Below, one piece after another: positions 51,485-60,445 of a stretch of DNA of 64,000 nucleotides; the first letter of the stretch is position 1, and each line of letters begins with the position of its first letter. The stretch is from an uncultured Candidatus Saccharibacteria bacterium. GTDB taxonomy: Bacteria > Patescibacteriota > Saccharimonadia > Saccharimonadales > Saccharimonadaceae. The stretch is taken from NCBI GenBank assembly GCA_947304155.1, contig CAMZAD010000001.1, positions 62,001-126,000 on the forward strand, written 5' to 3'. The translations under genes and the position numbers were made by a program. The notes under the pieces were generated by a model, which searched no databases, had not been told where the DNA came from, and was given only the letters and a program-made list of their open reading frames with translations.

Positions 51485-52732
51485 TTAAAGTTCGTCTTTT
51501 CCGCCGAGGTAAGGCTTCAAAACTTCAGGTACAATAAATCTTCCGTCTTCAGTTGCGTAGTTTTCAATGAGAGCAACCATGGTGCGTGCAAGTGAAATTG
51601 CGGTGCCGTTTAATGTGTGAACGAATTCAACGGTGCCATCTTTGCGGCGAACGCGACAGTTAACGGCGCGAGCTTGGAAGTCAGTACAGTTAGAACATGA
51701 AGTAAGCTCTTGATATTTCTGGTTGACTGGGCTCCAATACTCAAGGTCATATTTCTTAGCGGCTGGAGCACCAAGGTCACCAGCTGCAATATTGATGATG
51801 TGATATGGGATACCAATCTCTTGCCAGATTTCTTCCTCAATTCCGAGGATTTTTTCGTGGATTTCTTTTGATTGTTCTGGTAAACAGAATGCATACATTT
51901 CAAGTTTGTTGAATTGGTGGACGCGGAAGAGACCACGAGTGTATTTGCCGTAGGCGCCAGCTTCCTTTCTGAAACAAGCAGAATAACCGGCGTAGAACTT
52001 TGGCAGGTCTTTTTCGTCGATGATTTCATCCATATGATAGCCAGTGATTGGCATTTCAGCGGTTGCAATCATAGCGAGATCTTCGCCTTCAATGTAGTAT
52101 TCATCAGATTGATCTGAAGTGCGTGGGTTGAAGCCACAGCCTTCGAGTACGCGGCTTGATACCATGTCTGGCACGGTCATATAGGTGAAGCCGTGTTCAG
52201 TGACTTTCTTGATACCAAATTGAAGTAAAGCGTTCTCAATTAAGGCAAGGTCACCTTTTAGGTAATAGAATTTTGCACCAGCAACTTTTGCGCCGCGCTC
52301 AAAATCGAGCCAGCCGCGGTTGGTTGCGTAATCCAAATGGTCGACGCCACTCTTTTTTGGCTCGCCCCATTTTTTAATTTCAACAGAACATTCTTCGCCA
52401 CCAAGTGGAACATCTTCGAAGATGATGTTTGGCACAGATTTAAGAGTGGCTTTAAGAGTATTTTCGAGCTCTTCGAGTTTCTTTTCTTCAACGGCGAGTT
52501 TTTCCTTGATTTCCTTGCCGCGTTTGATGAGTTCGTCTGATGGTTTGCCGCCTTTCATTTTTGCAGCAGTTTCGTTACGCTCTTTTCTTAAATCTTCAAC
52601 GTCTTTAAGAAGAGCTTTGCGCTCGTCATCGACTTTCAACATGGCGTCGATATCGATGTTTTTGTAACCTTTTTCGGTAGTTGATTTTTTAACTAAGTCT
52701 AAATTTTGTCTAATGAAATTAATATCTAACAT
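51485..52732 (-). CDS. serS: Serine--tRNA ligase
   Basis: 415 residues. N-terminal antiparallel coiled coil (~25-105) that grips the long arm of tRNA-Ser, then class II core: motif 2 FRKEAGAYGKYTRGLFRVHQF and motif 3 NGTAISLARTMVALIENY. AAGGAGGA precedes the ATG. Part of a proS-lysS-serS cluster. Confidence 0.96.
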   Translation of the reverse strand: MLDINFIRQNLDLVKKSTTEKGYKNIDIDAMLKVDDERKALLKDVEDLRKERNETAAKMKGGKPSDELIKRGKEIKEKLAVEEKKLEELENTLKATLKSVPNIIFEDVPLGGEECSVEIKKWGEPKKSGVDHLDYATNRGWLDFERGAKVAGAKFYYLKGDLALIENALLQFGIKKVTEHGFTYMTVPDMVSSRVLEGCGFNPRTSDQSDEYYIEGEDLAMIATAEMPITGYHMDEIIDEKDLPKFYAGYSACFRKEAGAYGKYTRGLFRVHQFNKLEMYAFCLPEQSKEIHEKILGIEEEIWQEIGIPYHIINIAAGDLGAPAAKKYDLEYWSPVNQKYQELTSCSNCTDFQARAVNCRVRRKDGTVEFVHTLNGTAISLARTMVALIENYATEDGRFIVPEVLKPYLGGKDEL

Positions 52733-52755
52733 GAATCCTCCTTATATGATTATTT

Positions 52756-54261
52756 TTATTCTGATATTTCGTCGGAATCGGAGGCATCCTTGGCGGTTTT
52801 CTCTGAGTTGTCGCGACGTTTCATAAGTGGGAATGGTACACCCTCACGTCCAGAGACTCCTTCAAGAAGCCAGAAATTACGTTCACTATTGCCCCAACCA
52901 CAAGCTGGTGGCATGCCATACTCAAGCATTTCAACAAAATCTTCATCAAGCATTTGAGCTTCGTCGTCGCCGGCGTCACGCATAGCTTGTTGTTCTTTGA
53001 AGCGGTTCAATTGATCAAGTGGGTCATTAAGTTCTGAGTAGCCGTTTCCCATTTCTGTTCCGGCAATAATTGGATGGAAGCGTTGGGTAACGAGTGGATT
53101 TTCTGGAACAACTTTTGCGAGTGGGCTAAGGCTCAAAGGCTCTTCGATTAACCAGTATGGACCAGCGGAAGTGCGGCGAATAAGTTTCCAAACACTGTCG
53201 ATTAAGTGGCTGGTTGTAGCATCTTCTTTAAATTCGGTGTTATTTTCTCTTAAAATGCGTTTAAGTTGTTCACGATCTGGATTAAAGACGTCAACATCGT
53301 ATTTTTCTTTGAGGAGGTCAGCGTATTTAATGCGTGGCCATTCTTGGTCGAGGTTGATTTTAAAACCACCAACGTTAAATTGCAAAGTTCCCCAGGTTTC
53401 TTTAGCGACATATTTAATCATGTCTTCATAAAGTTTCATGCCATCTTCATAATCTTCATAAGCAGCGTAAGATTCGAATGCGATATGTTCTGGTAAATGT
53501 TCATCATCTACACCTTCGTTGCGGAAGCGGACGCCTATGTCATAGACTCTTTCAAAGCCACCGCCAAGAAGACGTTTCAATGGCAATTCATGAGAAATGC
53601 GAAGGTACAAATCTTCGTCGTAAGCGTTAATGTGGGTAACAAATGGAGTTGCGTCAGCACCACCAGTAGTGTGTTCCAAGACTGGGACGTTTATTTCAAT
53701 AAAGCCATGTGCGTTCATGAAATCACGGGTTGCTTGCCAGAATTTGCTGCGGCGAACCATGCGGTCGCGGACTTCTGGGTTGACGTTCATATCGACGTAG
53801 CGGCGGCGATAGCGTTCTTCCTTGTTGGTGAAACCATCACGGCCAGGAAGTGGGCGAAGTGATTTGGTAAGAAGTCTAACTTCGTTAGCAAAAATTGAAA
53901 TTTCGCCAGTTTGGCTTTTACCGATTTTGCCGGTTGCTTCAATGAAGTCACCAGTGTCGAGTAATTTAATCTGACGAGTTGCGAGATAGCCTGGTTTTGC
54001 TTCACCTTCATCTTTCATGAAAATCTGAATTTCGCCAAAGTAATCACGAATTTTAATAAAGGCAAGTTTGCCAAATGAGCGGATTGCGGTGATGCGGCCA
54101 GCGAGAGTAACTTCTTTGTCGTTGAAACCATCAAAATTATTAATGACATCGCCAATTTTTTCGCTGCGATTTGACTTTGCAGGATATGGATTAATGCCTA
54201 AATCCTTAATCTCTTGCAATTTGCGGAGACGTTCGTTTCTATAATCTTCAAGTGTTGCCAT
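52756..54261 (-). CDS. lysS: Lysine--tRNA ligase (class II)
   Basis: 501 residues. N-terminal OB-fold anticodon-binding domain (~55-150), motif 1, motif 2 FRNEGVDDEHLPEHIAFESY and motif 3 GNGYSELNDPLDQLNRF. The C-terminal ~25 residues are an extra charged tail (KRRDNSEKTAKDASDSDEISE). The GGAGGAAT Shine-Dalgarno site lies within the last codons of proS; gap of one base. Confidence 0.96.
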   Translation of the reverse strand: MATLEDYRNERLRKLQEIKDLGINPYPAKSNRSEKIGDVINNFDGFNDKEVTLAGRITAIRSFGKLAFIKIRDYFGEIQIFMKDEGEAKPGYLATRQIKLLDTGDFIEATGKIGKSQTGEISIFANEVRLLTKSLRPLPGRDGFTNKEERYRRRYVDMNVNPEVRDRMVRRSKFWQATRDFMNAHGFIEINVPVLEHTTGGADATPFVTHINAYDEDLYLRISHELPLKRLLGGGFERVYDIGVRFRNEGVDDEHLPEHIAFESYAAYEDYEDGMKLYEDMIKYVAKETWGTLQFNVGGFKINLDQEWPRIKYADLLKEKYDVDVFNPDREQLKRILRENNTEFKEDATTSHLIDSVWKLIRRTSAGPYWLIEEPLSLSPLAKVVPENPLVTQRFHPIIAGTEMGNGYSELNDPLDQLNRFKEQQAMRDAGDDEAQMLDEDFVEMLEYGMPPACGWGNSERNFWLLEGVSGREGVPFPLMKRRDNSEKTAKDASDSDEISE

Positions 54262-54262
54262 A

Positions 54263-55492
54263 TTATTCCTCCACCTTTAAATCGACTAATTTAACAGTTT
54301 TAACTTCACCAGTTTTGCGGTTTGTAATCTCGGCTGAATCTTCTGCTAAGGTTTTGTCGGAAATAACCACGCGATAAGGGATACCCATAAGTTCGGCGTC
54401 GGCAAATTTTTGGCCAGGACGAGCGTCGCGGTCATCCAAGATGATGTTTGCTGGATTCTTATCATGAAGTTCTTTTGCGATTTGCTCACCTTTTTTGCCG
54501 ATACCAATGATGTAGTATTTGTATGGAGCAATTTCTTCTGGCCAGACAAGACCTTTGTCATCGGCATATTTTTCAACGACTACGCCCATGACGCGGGAAA
54601 TACCAATGCCGTAGCAGCCCATGAAGACAGTTTTTCTTTCGCCGTTTTTATCGTTAAATACGAGGTCAAGTGGCTCGCTGAATTTGTATTTTAGTGAGAA
54701 AATGTTACCAACTTCTGCAGCGGTAGTGCTTTCTAATTCTTCGCGTTTGACGCCAAGGTCTGCTAAGACTTCATCGTTTAATACTTCTTCATTTAAGACG
54801 ACTGAGCGATCTTTGTTGAAATAAACAGTGTCTTCTCCAACTGGGAGGAAGGTTTGGAATTCGTGTGAGTATTTTGAGAAGGCGCCACCAGATGCGAAGC
54901 ATTTGTAAGTGCAGTCGCCGAGTCCAAGGCGATCAAAGATACGATAGTAAGCCTGGGTAGCTTTTTCGTAGAATTCGTTGTGTGATTCTTCGTCAGCACA
55001 GAAGCTGTAAAGGTCTTTCATTAAGAATTCGCGGGTTCTTAAAATGCCAGATTTGGCACGAAGTTCATTCCTGAATTTAGTTTGGAATTGATAAACGTAA
55101 ACTGGGAGATCCTTATAAGAGCTAATATATTTTTTAAGCATGTTAGTGATTGGCTCTTCGTGGGTTGGAGCGAGACCAAGTTGTCCGCCAGCGGCGAGGT
55201 CGGTTTTGAACCAGACATCCATAACCTTGTCGTCCCAACGATTAGTCTTTTGCCATGGCTCTGGATTTTGAAGAGCAGTCATTTGGACTTCTTCGCAGCC
55301 GATTTTGTTAAGTTCTTCGCGAACTACGTTTTCGATATTCTTGAGGACCTTAAGACCAAGTGGGAGATAGGTGTAGACTCCAGCCATCTCTTTATTGATG
55401 TAGCCAGCGCGAATCAAAAGCTCGGCATTTCTGGCGGTTTCTTCTTTTCCAACTTCGCGGAAAGTCTTGACGAATGTGTTAGATAATTTCAT
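54263..55492 (-). CDS. proS: Proline--tRNA ligase, short form without editing domain
   Basis: 409 residues against ~570 for the usual bacterial enzyme. Motif 1 LPLGLKVLKNIENVVREE, motif 2 FRNELRAKSGILRTREFLMKDLYSF, motif 3 GCYGIGISRVMGVVVE and a C-terminal anticodon-binding domain. The YbaK-like INS editing domain between motifs 2 and 3 is missing, so mischarged Ala-tRNA-Pro must be tolerated or cleared elsewhere. First gene of the cluster with lysS and serS; TATAAT ~40 nt upstream. Confidence 0.95.
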   Translation of the reverse strand: MKLSNTFVKTFREVGKEETARNAELLIRAGYINKEMAGVYTYLPLGLKVLKNIENVVREELNKIGCEEVQMTALQNPEPWQKTNRWDDKVMDVWFKTDLAAGGQLGLAPTHEEPITNMLKKYISSYKDLPVYVYQFQTKFRNELRAKSGILRTREFLMKDLYSFCADEESHNEFYEKATQAYYRIFDRLGLGDCTYKCFASGGAFSKYSHEFQTFLPVGEDTVYFNKDRSVVLNEEVLNDEVLADLGVKREELESTTAAEVGNIFSLKYKFSEPLDLVFNDKNGERKTVFMGCYGIGISRVMGVVVEKYADDKGLVWPEEIAPYKYYIIGIGKKGEQIAKELHDKNPANIILDDRDARPGQKFADAELMGIPYRVVISDKTLAEDSAEITNRKTGEVKTVKLVDLKVEE

Positions 55493-55580
55493 ATTTTTGA
55501 ACCCAGTTTGTTTAACGTTATATTTATGAAAATTATATCATATAAGGGGTTAAAAGAATAGGGGTAGAGTGAATTTTATA

Positions 55581-55609
55581 TTGACATTTTAAATAGACTA
55601 CGATATTTT
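55581..55609 (+). promoter_or_regulatory. Promoter of greA
   Basis: TTGACA (55581-55586), 17-nt spacer, TATTTT (55604-55609), 9 nt to the ATG: a very short or absent leader. Confidence 0.7.
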
Positions 55610-55618
55610 AGAAATGTT

Positions 55619-56065
55619 ATGAAAAAAACAGTTAGTTTAACCAAGGATGGGAAGGCGGAACTTGAGGCTGAACTTAAAAGCCTAATCGCTCAACGTCCTG
55701 CAATTGCCGATAGAATTGCTACGGCTCGTGCTTTCGGTGATTTGTCTGAAAATGAAGAATATAGCTCTGCTCGTGCGGAACAAAAACAAGTTGAAAATCG
55801 CATTTTGGAAATCGAAGATATTTTGAAATCAGCTACAATTATTCGTGCTGCTTCACATGATAAAGTTGCGATGGGTGCAACTGTAACCGTTTCAATCAAC
55901 GGCAAGAATAGCACTTATTCTATCGTTGGTGCAGTTGAAGCTGACCCACTCAACGGTCGTATCTCTGATGTTTCACCAATTGGTAAAGCATTGATGGGCA
56001 AGAAAGTTGATGCAGAGTTCGAACTTCCAAACGGTAATAAAGGTAAAATTATTAGTATCGAGTAA
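55619..56065 (+). CDS. greA: Transcription elongation factor GreA
   Basis: 148 residues, slightly shorter than the usual 158. N-terminal coiled coil with the acidic tip GDLSENEEYSSAR that enters the RNA polymerase secondary channel, and a C-terminal FKBP-like domain ending in SPIGKALMGKKVDAEFELPNG. It rescues backtracked polymerase by stimulating RNA cleavage. The gene is followed by structured element 56073-56177. Confidence 0.95.
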   Translation: MKKTVSLTKDGKAELEAELKSLIAQRPAIADRIATARAFGDLSENEEYSSARAEQKQVENRILEIEDILKSATIIRAASHDKVAMGATVTVSINGKNSTYSIVGAVEADPLNGRISDVSPIGKALMGKKVDAEFELPNGNKGKIISIE

Positions 56066-56072
56066 TCCCGCA

Positions 56073-56177
56073 AATCACTAGTTTTGTGTGGCCGCTCCAT
56101 AAAAAATATTCCTAAAACTTCGGAATATTTTTTATAGGCCGCTTGGCCAAGTCTTACACCACGTAAAACTAGCGATT
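56073..56177. terminator. Compound terminator E after greA, related to 8429-8485
   Basis: The outer stem of 19 positions (56073-56091 with 56159-56177; one mismatch, two G-U on the plus strand) encloses a 14-bp A/T hairpin (56099-56112 with 56122-56135) and GGCC-GCTT-GGCC (56137-56148). On the minus strand, blocks AAGAC, GGCCAAGCG and TGGAGCGGCC match the motif after tRNA-Leu. Confidence 0.75.
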
Positions 56178-56222
56178 CACGTGTTTATCTGGTATAATAA
56201 TCTTAATTTAATAGGAGTTTCT

Positions 56223-56765
56223 ATGTTCGATTCTAAAGAATATCGCAAAGCTATGGAAGCTGTGATTGAGCGTTTCAAAGGTGAGATGCAAAAAGTCCGT
56301 ACTGGTCGTGCTCATCCGGATATGCTTGGTGGCGTTAAAGTTGAAGCTTATGGCCAATATATGCCACTAAATCAAGTTGCTAACGTAACAGCTGCTGATG
56401 CTACAATGTTGCTTATTACCCCTTATGATCCATTAACTATTGCTAAGATTTCAGCTGCAATTCGTGCAGATCAAACTCTTGGTCTTAATCCAGCTGATGA
56501 TGGCCGTTTGATTAGGGTTCCAGTTCCACCACTTACCGAGGAACGTCGTCGTGAAATCGTTAAGACTGCTTCAGGAAAAGTTGAAGAGTGTAAAGTTGCT
56601 CTTAGAAATGTTCGTGAAGATGCTCGCAAGGAGCTTAAAGGTGCTGAACTTCCAGAAGACACTAAGAAGCGTGGCGAAAAAGAAATTGACGACATGACTA
56701 AGGAATTTAGCGATAAGATTGACGCTTTGTTTAAAGAAAAAGAAGCAGAGATTATGAAAATCTAA
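56223..56765 (+). CDS. frr: Ribosome recycling factor
   Basis: 180 residues from the ATG at 56223 (TAGGAG upstream); the earlier frame start lies in the promoter. Two-domain L-shaped RRF with KVRTGRAHPDML, LLITPYDPLTIAKISAAI, LTEERRREIVK and a long C-terminal helix. It splits post-termination ribosomes with EF-G. Transcribed from TATAAT ~30 nt upstream. Confidence 0.97.
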   Translation: MFDSKEYRKAMEAVIERFKGEMQKVRTGRAHPDMLGGVKVEAYGQYMPLNQVANVTAADATMLLITPYDPLTIAKISAAIRADQTLGLNPADDGRLIRVPVPPLTEERRREIVKTASGKVEECKVALRNVREDARKELKGAELPEDTKKRGEKEIDDMTKEFSDKIDALFKEKEAEIMKI

Positions 56766-56766
56766 T

Positions 56767-56794
56767 AAAAATAGCCCTGCGGGGCTATTTTTTG
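56767..56794. terminator. Bidirectional terminator after frr
   Basis: AAAATAGCCC / GGGCTATTTT with loop TGCG (56771-56777 with 56782-56788) in a convergent spacer. Same core as terminators at 20325 and 43931. Confidence 0.9.
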
Positions 56795-56798
56795 TGGT

Positions 56799-57551
56799 TT
56801 AGCATCCGGCCATGCCGATAATATAAACCAAGAAGAAGGCGATGCCATTCTTAATCATATGGGTTAGAATTCCGGCATAAATCGTGCCAGTTATTTCCCT
56901 TTCAAGACAGATAATTGCACTCATGAAACCGACTACGATGGCAACATTCCATTGACCGTGCATAAAGCCAAAGAATATGGAAGTAATCAGCATGGCTGGG
57001 AAGAAACTAAGATTCTTTCTGAGTTTACCATAAAGCCAGCCACGGAATGCGAGTTCTTCGGCGATTGGTACAATGACAACTAATGTTATGAAAACGAAAA
57101 CGCGGTCAGTTGAGGAGAGAAATTTATCAATACCGAGGTCCTGACATTGATTCATGTCAACAATATTCGAAATTAGGCTTGAGACGACACTTGTAAGTAA
57201 GATCGTAATAACAAACCCGAGAATTGAAAGTCCGATATCAGTGAAAGTTGGGAGTTCCGTAAGACCAAGCTCTTCGCGAGAGGTTTTCCATCGCTTTTGA
57301 ATTCGAGGTGGGAGAAGAATTAAAACTGCAATCCATGTAGCATGATGTAATAGATTAAAAACGAACATCTTATAGAAAGGTGTATTGAATTTTTGTCCGC
57401 CAAGAATCCAAATCATTGGATAGCCAATAATGTATTCTAGTGCAATGTAGGCTATAAAAGCAAAAACAACCATTAACGCGGCGAGACCGAGTTTTTTTAG
57501 GACTGGAAGAATTTTCTTCTTGAAGTTTTTCTTGGACTTTTCGTTTTTCAT
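56799..57551 (-). CDS. CPBP family intramembrane metalloprotease
   Basis: 250 residues, ~7 helices. The CAAX-protease-like motif EELAFRGWLYG (Glu-Glu plus Arg) and a later HGQWN and H-x-x-x-N helix (THMIKNGIAFF) supply the metal ligands. It overlaps the end of rseP (ATG inside the last codons), so two intramembrane proteases are co-expressed. Confidence 0.9.
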   Translation of the reverse strand: MKNEKSKKNFKKKILPVLKKLGLAALMVVFAFIAYIALEYIIGYPMIWILGGQKFNTPFYKMFVFNLLHHATWIAVLILLPPRIQKRWKTSREELGLTELPTFTDIGLSILGFVITILLTSVVSSLISNIVDMNQCQDLGIDKFLSSTDRVFVFITLVVIVPIAEELAFRGWLYGKLRKNLSFFPAMLITSIFFGFMHGQWNVAIVVGFMSAIICLEREITGTIYAGILTHMIKNGIAFFLVYIIGMAGC

Positions 57552-58954
57552 CTTAAAATTTTAAAGATATCCAGTATTGTGATTACAGCTGCGAGTGCAA
57601 GTAAGACCATGAAGGCGCGGCTAACAATTTTGTTTTCGGTTTCTGGAGTGAGTGGGCGTTTCAAAGCACGGTAAATTGCGATTAGGAGCCAACGGCCACC
57701 ATCAAGAGCTGGGATTGGCAAAACGTTCATACAGGCAAGTGAAACTGAAATCATGGCAGCGAGGAAGAGGATATTTACAAGGCCAGTATCGGCGAAAGCT
57801 GGGAAAATTACACCAATAATTCCGACTGGGCCAGTGACAGAATCACCTACCATTTGGATTTTAGCTTGGCCGCCACTGCGGACAGTTTCATCGGCATTGA
57901 ATTGATCAACAATACCAGAGAAAAGATTAGCAAAGAGCATTCCAATTCCGCGATAAGTCTCTCCGGTAAGTTGGACAGTGTTAACGAGGCCAACAATTGG
58001 AGCAGACCAAGTTGAACGATAACGAGTCTGGCCATTTTGGGTCATAGTGATACCAAGAAGATATTCAGCATCAGTGTTATTGAGGGTTGCGTCAATTGTT
58101 CTTTCGGATTCAACTTTGCGGCTTGGGCATGGTGCTTTGTCGCAGTCATAAATTACTTCTTCAGTGCGGCGAACCTTATAAGTTACGGTTTGCCCGGCGT
58201 GAGCGCGGTTAAAGCTGGTAAGTGCAGATGAAGTTTCAATTTTTGTGACGTCATCTTCATGGCGTGCTTCAAGCAGGACATCGTCTTTTTGAAGTTTCGC
58301 TTTTTCGGCTGGTGAGTCTTTTATAACTTCATGAATAACAATTGAGCTAGTACTAATTGTTTCGGTATCATTTGCGAAGTGGAATTGATTTTCAAAGAAT
58401 TCTGGAGTGCCGAGCCAAGCTAAAACAGTAAAAATGACGAAGGCAAGGAGCCAGTTAAATGTAACGCCGGCGAAGAGGATTTTAGTCTTTGACCAAAAAC
58501 TTGATGCACCAAAAGTGCCAGGACGAGTGTCGATATTGGTTTCGCCATCCATAGCACAGAAACCGCCAATTGGAAGATAATTTAAGCTGAAAACGAGATA
58601 TTCTTGTTTTTTCGGGATAAATTCCCCGTCGTCAGTTTCTTCATACCATTCGTCTTTTGGTAACGGAATCCAGATCCATTTTTTCTTGTTTCTGGTCTGT
58701 TTTTTAAGACGTCTTTCGGCTTTTCTAGTGATTCTTTTAGTGATTACATCATTTAGTTTGAAGCGCTTGCAATATTTTGCGGCTTCTTTGACTGGGACAT
58801 GGAGCCAAGTCTTTGCTTTTGGTGGAAAGCCAATGCCAAATTCATTAACTTTTACACCATTTCGTTTGGCGACAATGAAGTGACCGAATTCGTGGATTGT
58901 GACAACTAGGGTAAGGATTAAAATTCCTAGGATAACACCAAAAACTATATTCAT
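57548..58954 (-). CDS. rseP: RseP-like site-2 protease (M50)
   Basis: 468 residues. Zinc motif HEFGH (~residue 21-25) in TM1, central PDZ domain (~210-275: VIKDSPAEKAKLQKDDVLLEARHED), and C-terminal LPIPALDGGRW with the third metal ligand. It is longer than usual because of a basic insertion (KKQTRNKKKWIWIPLPKDEW, ~85-120) between TM1 and the next helix. TATAAT (58961-58966) ends 6 nt before the ATG. Confidence 0.94.
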   Translation of the reverse strand: MNIVFGVILGILILTLVVTIHEFGHFIVAKRNGVKVNEFGIGFPPKAKTWLHVPVKEAAKYCKRFKLNDVITKRITRKAERRLKKQTRNKKKWIWIPLPKDEWYEETDDGEFIPKKQEYLVFSLNYLPIGGFCAMDGETNIDTRPGTFGASSFWSKTKILFAGVTFNWLLAFVIFTVLAWLGTPEFFENQFHFANDTETISTSSIVIHEVIKDSPAEKAKLQKDDVLLEARHEDDVTKIETSSALTSFNRAHAGQTVTYKVRRTEEVIYDCDKAPCPSRKVESERTIDATLNNTDAEYLLGITMTQNGQTRYRSTWSAPIVGLVNTVQLTGETYRGIGMLFANLFSGIVDQFNADETVRSGGQAKIQMVGDSVTGPVGIIGVIFPAFADTGLVNILFLAAMISVSLACMNVLPIPALDGGRWLLIAIYRALKRPLTPETENKIVSRAFMVLLALAAVITILDIFKILR

Positions 58955-58994
58955 AAGGATATTATAACACGCGTAAGTTAGGCATAGAATAAAA

Positions 58995-59131
58995 AATAAT
59001 CACTATTTTGGACGTCCCGGAGGTTATGACCGAGGAACAGCGCCGTTCACCCATGACGACCACCCCGTGGGCCGTGGAAAGCCCGTCAGGGCTTATGGGA
59101 TGAACGGACGCGTGTCCAAAAAGTGATTATT
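58995..59131. terminator. Compound terminator C after tsf with GC-rich multi-branched head
   Basis: Outer 18-bp stem with a single bulged A (58995-59013 with 59114-59131), A/T-rich with T runs outside. Inside, CCGTTCA-CCCAT (59043-59054) pairs with ATGGG-A-TGAACGG (59095-59107), enclosing AAGCCC/GGGCTT and CCAC/GTGG hairpins as read on the minus strand. The head is far richer in GC than its surroundings. Confidence 0.75.
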
Positions 59132-59136
59132 TATTA

Positions 59137-59727
59137 TTATTCGGTTACGCCGAGTTCAATGCGTTTGAATTGCTTAACGGTGATGTTTTCACCAGTCTTT
59201 GCAATGTTGTCTTTGATGAAGTCTGCAACAGTCTTGGTATCATCAAGAATGTATGGTTGGCTCATGAGAACTTTGTCAGCGAAAGCTTTTTTCATTTGGC
59301 CACCAAGGATTTGTTCCTTCATATTTTCTGGGCCTTTGAAGTTTTCTGAAAGTTCTTTCATTTTTGCTTCTTTTGCTTCTTCAGGAATGTCTTCTTCAGA
59401 AACGTAAAGTGGTGCCATTGATGCAACTTGCATTGCAATTTTATGAGCGAGGTCTTTGAATTCATCGGTTTTTGCTACGAATGAAGTTTCACAGTTGACT
59501 TCGACGATTGCAGCGATACGGCCATCGTGAACATATGAATCAACGAGACCTTCGCGAGTTTCACGGTCACCACGCTTTTCAGCTTTGGTGAGACCTTTTT
59601 TGCGCATAGCTTCGAGAGCTTTGTCAAAATCGCCATTTGCTTCAACGAGAGCGTTTTTAGCATCGGTAAGACCAACGCCAGAAAGTTCTTTAAGTTTTTT
59701 GATAGTAGCAATATCAATATTTGCCAT
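59137..59727 (-). CDS. tsf: Elongation factor Ts
   Basis: 196 residues, the short form. N-terminal UBA-like domain (IATIKKLKELSGVGLTDAKNALVEANGD) and the TDEFKDLAHKIAMQVA core motif that displaces Mg2+ and GDP from EF-Tu. One dimerisation subdomain is reduced. AGGAGG precedes the ATG. Second gene of rpsB-tsf. Confidence 0.96.
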   Translation of the reverse strand: MANIDIATIKKLKELSGVGLTDAKNALVEANGDFDKALEAMRKKGLTKAEKRGDRETREGLVDSYVHDGRIAAIVEVNCETSFVAKTDEFKDLAHKIAMQVASMAPLYVSEEDIPEEAKEAKMKELSENFKGPENMKEQILGGQMKKAFADKVLMSQPYILDDTKTVADFIKDNIAKTGENITVKQFKRIELGVTE

Positions 59728-59742
59728 AATGCCTCCTAATAA

Positions 59743-60429
59743 TTATTTTCTACCAGCTTTTACAGCTTCTACGAAGTAATCAAGAATAAGTTTGATTGCT
59801 TTGATTGAGTCATCGTTTGCAGGGATGACGAAGTCAACGTCAGTTGGGTCAACGTTAGTGTCGCAGATTGCGATAACAGGAATGTTGAGTGATTTAGCTT
59901 CTTTGATTGCATTCTTGTCATCTGCTGCGTCAACTACGATAACAGCTGCAGGTTGTTCGTTCATTTCCTTGATGCCGCCGTAGCGTTCGTTCAAAACATC
60001 AATTTCCTCTTGGAATCTTTGGACTTCGAGCTTTGAATAGCGAGCTTCGAGTTCGCCGTTCTTCATGCGGCGTTCAAGATCTTTGAGTTTTTTGATTTGG
60101 CGGTTAACAGTTTCGACGTTAGTGAGAGTACCACCAACCCAACGAACTGTAACGTATGGCATTTCAACAGATTCAGCAGCAGCTTTGACGGCTTCTTTTG
60201 CTTGTTTTTTGGTGCCAACAAAGAGAACTTTTTTACCGCTTTTGACGATTTCAGTTACCTTTGCGAGTGATTTGTCGAGACCTTCAACGGTTTTCTCGAG
60301 GTTAATAATGTGTGCATCTTGGCGCTTGCTGTGGATGTAGCTAGCCATCTTTGGATGCCAACGGCTGGTCTTATGACCAAAGTGAGCTCCCGCTTCGAGG
60401 AGAGCCTTCATGTCAACATTAATAGACAT
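59743..60429 (-). CDS. rpsB: 30S ribosomal protein uS2
   Basis: 228 residues from the ATG at 60429 (AAAGGA upstream). LLEAGAHFGHKTSRWHPKM at the N-terminus, VLFVGTKKQAKEAV, RWVGGTLTN and IPVIAICDTNVDPTDVDFVIPANDD. Standard rpsB-tsf order. The leader contains a hairpin likely to be regulatory. Confidence 0.97.
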   Translation of the reverse strand: MSINVDMKALLEAGAHFGHKTSRWHPKMASYIHSKRQDAHIINLEKTVEGLDKSLAKVTEIVKSGKKVLFVGTKKQAKEAVKAAAESVEMPYVTVRWVGGTLTNVETVNRQIKKLKDLERRMKNGELEARYSKLEVQRFQEEIDVLNERYGGIKEMNEQPAAVIVVDAADDKNAIKEAKSLNIPVIAICDTNVDPTDVDFVIPANDDSIKAIKLILDYFVEAVKAGRK

Positions 60430-60445
60430 GTTTTCCTTTCCCTTC

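Noticed and set aside
58995-59131. Element C as SRP RNA, tmRNA or RNase P RNA
   Set aside because: It lacks the SRP GGAAG/AGCA loops, any tRNA-like ends, and is too short for tmRNA or RNase P.
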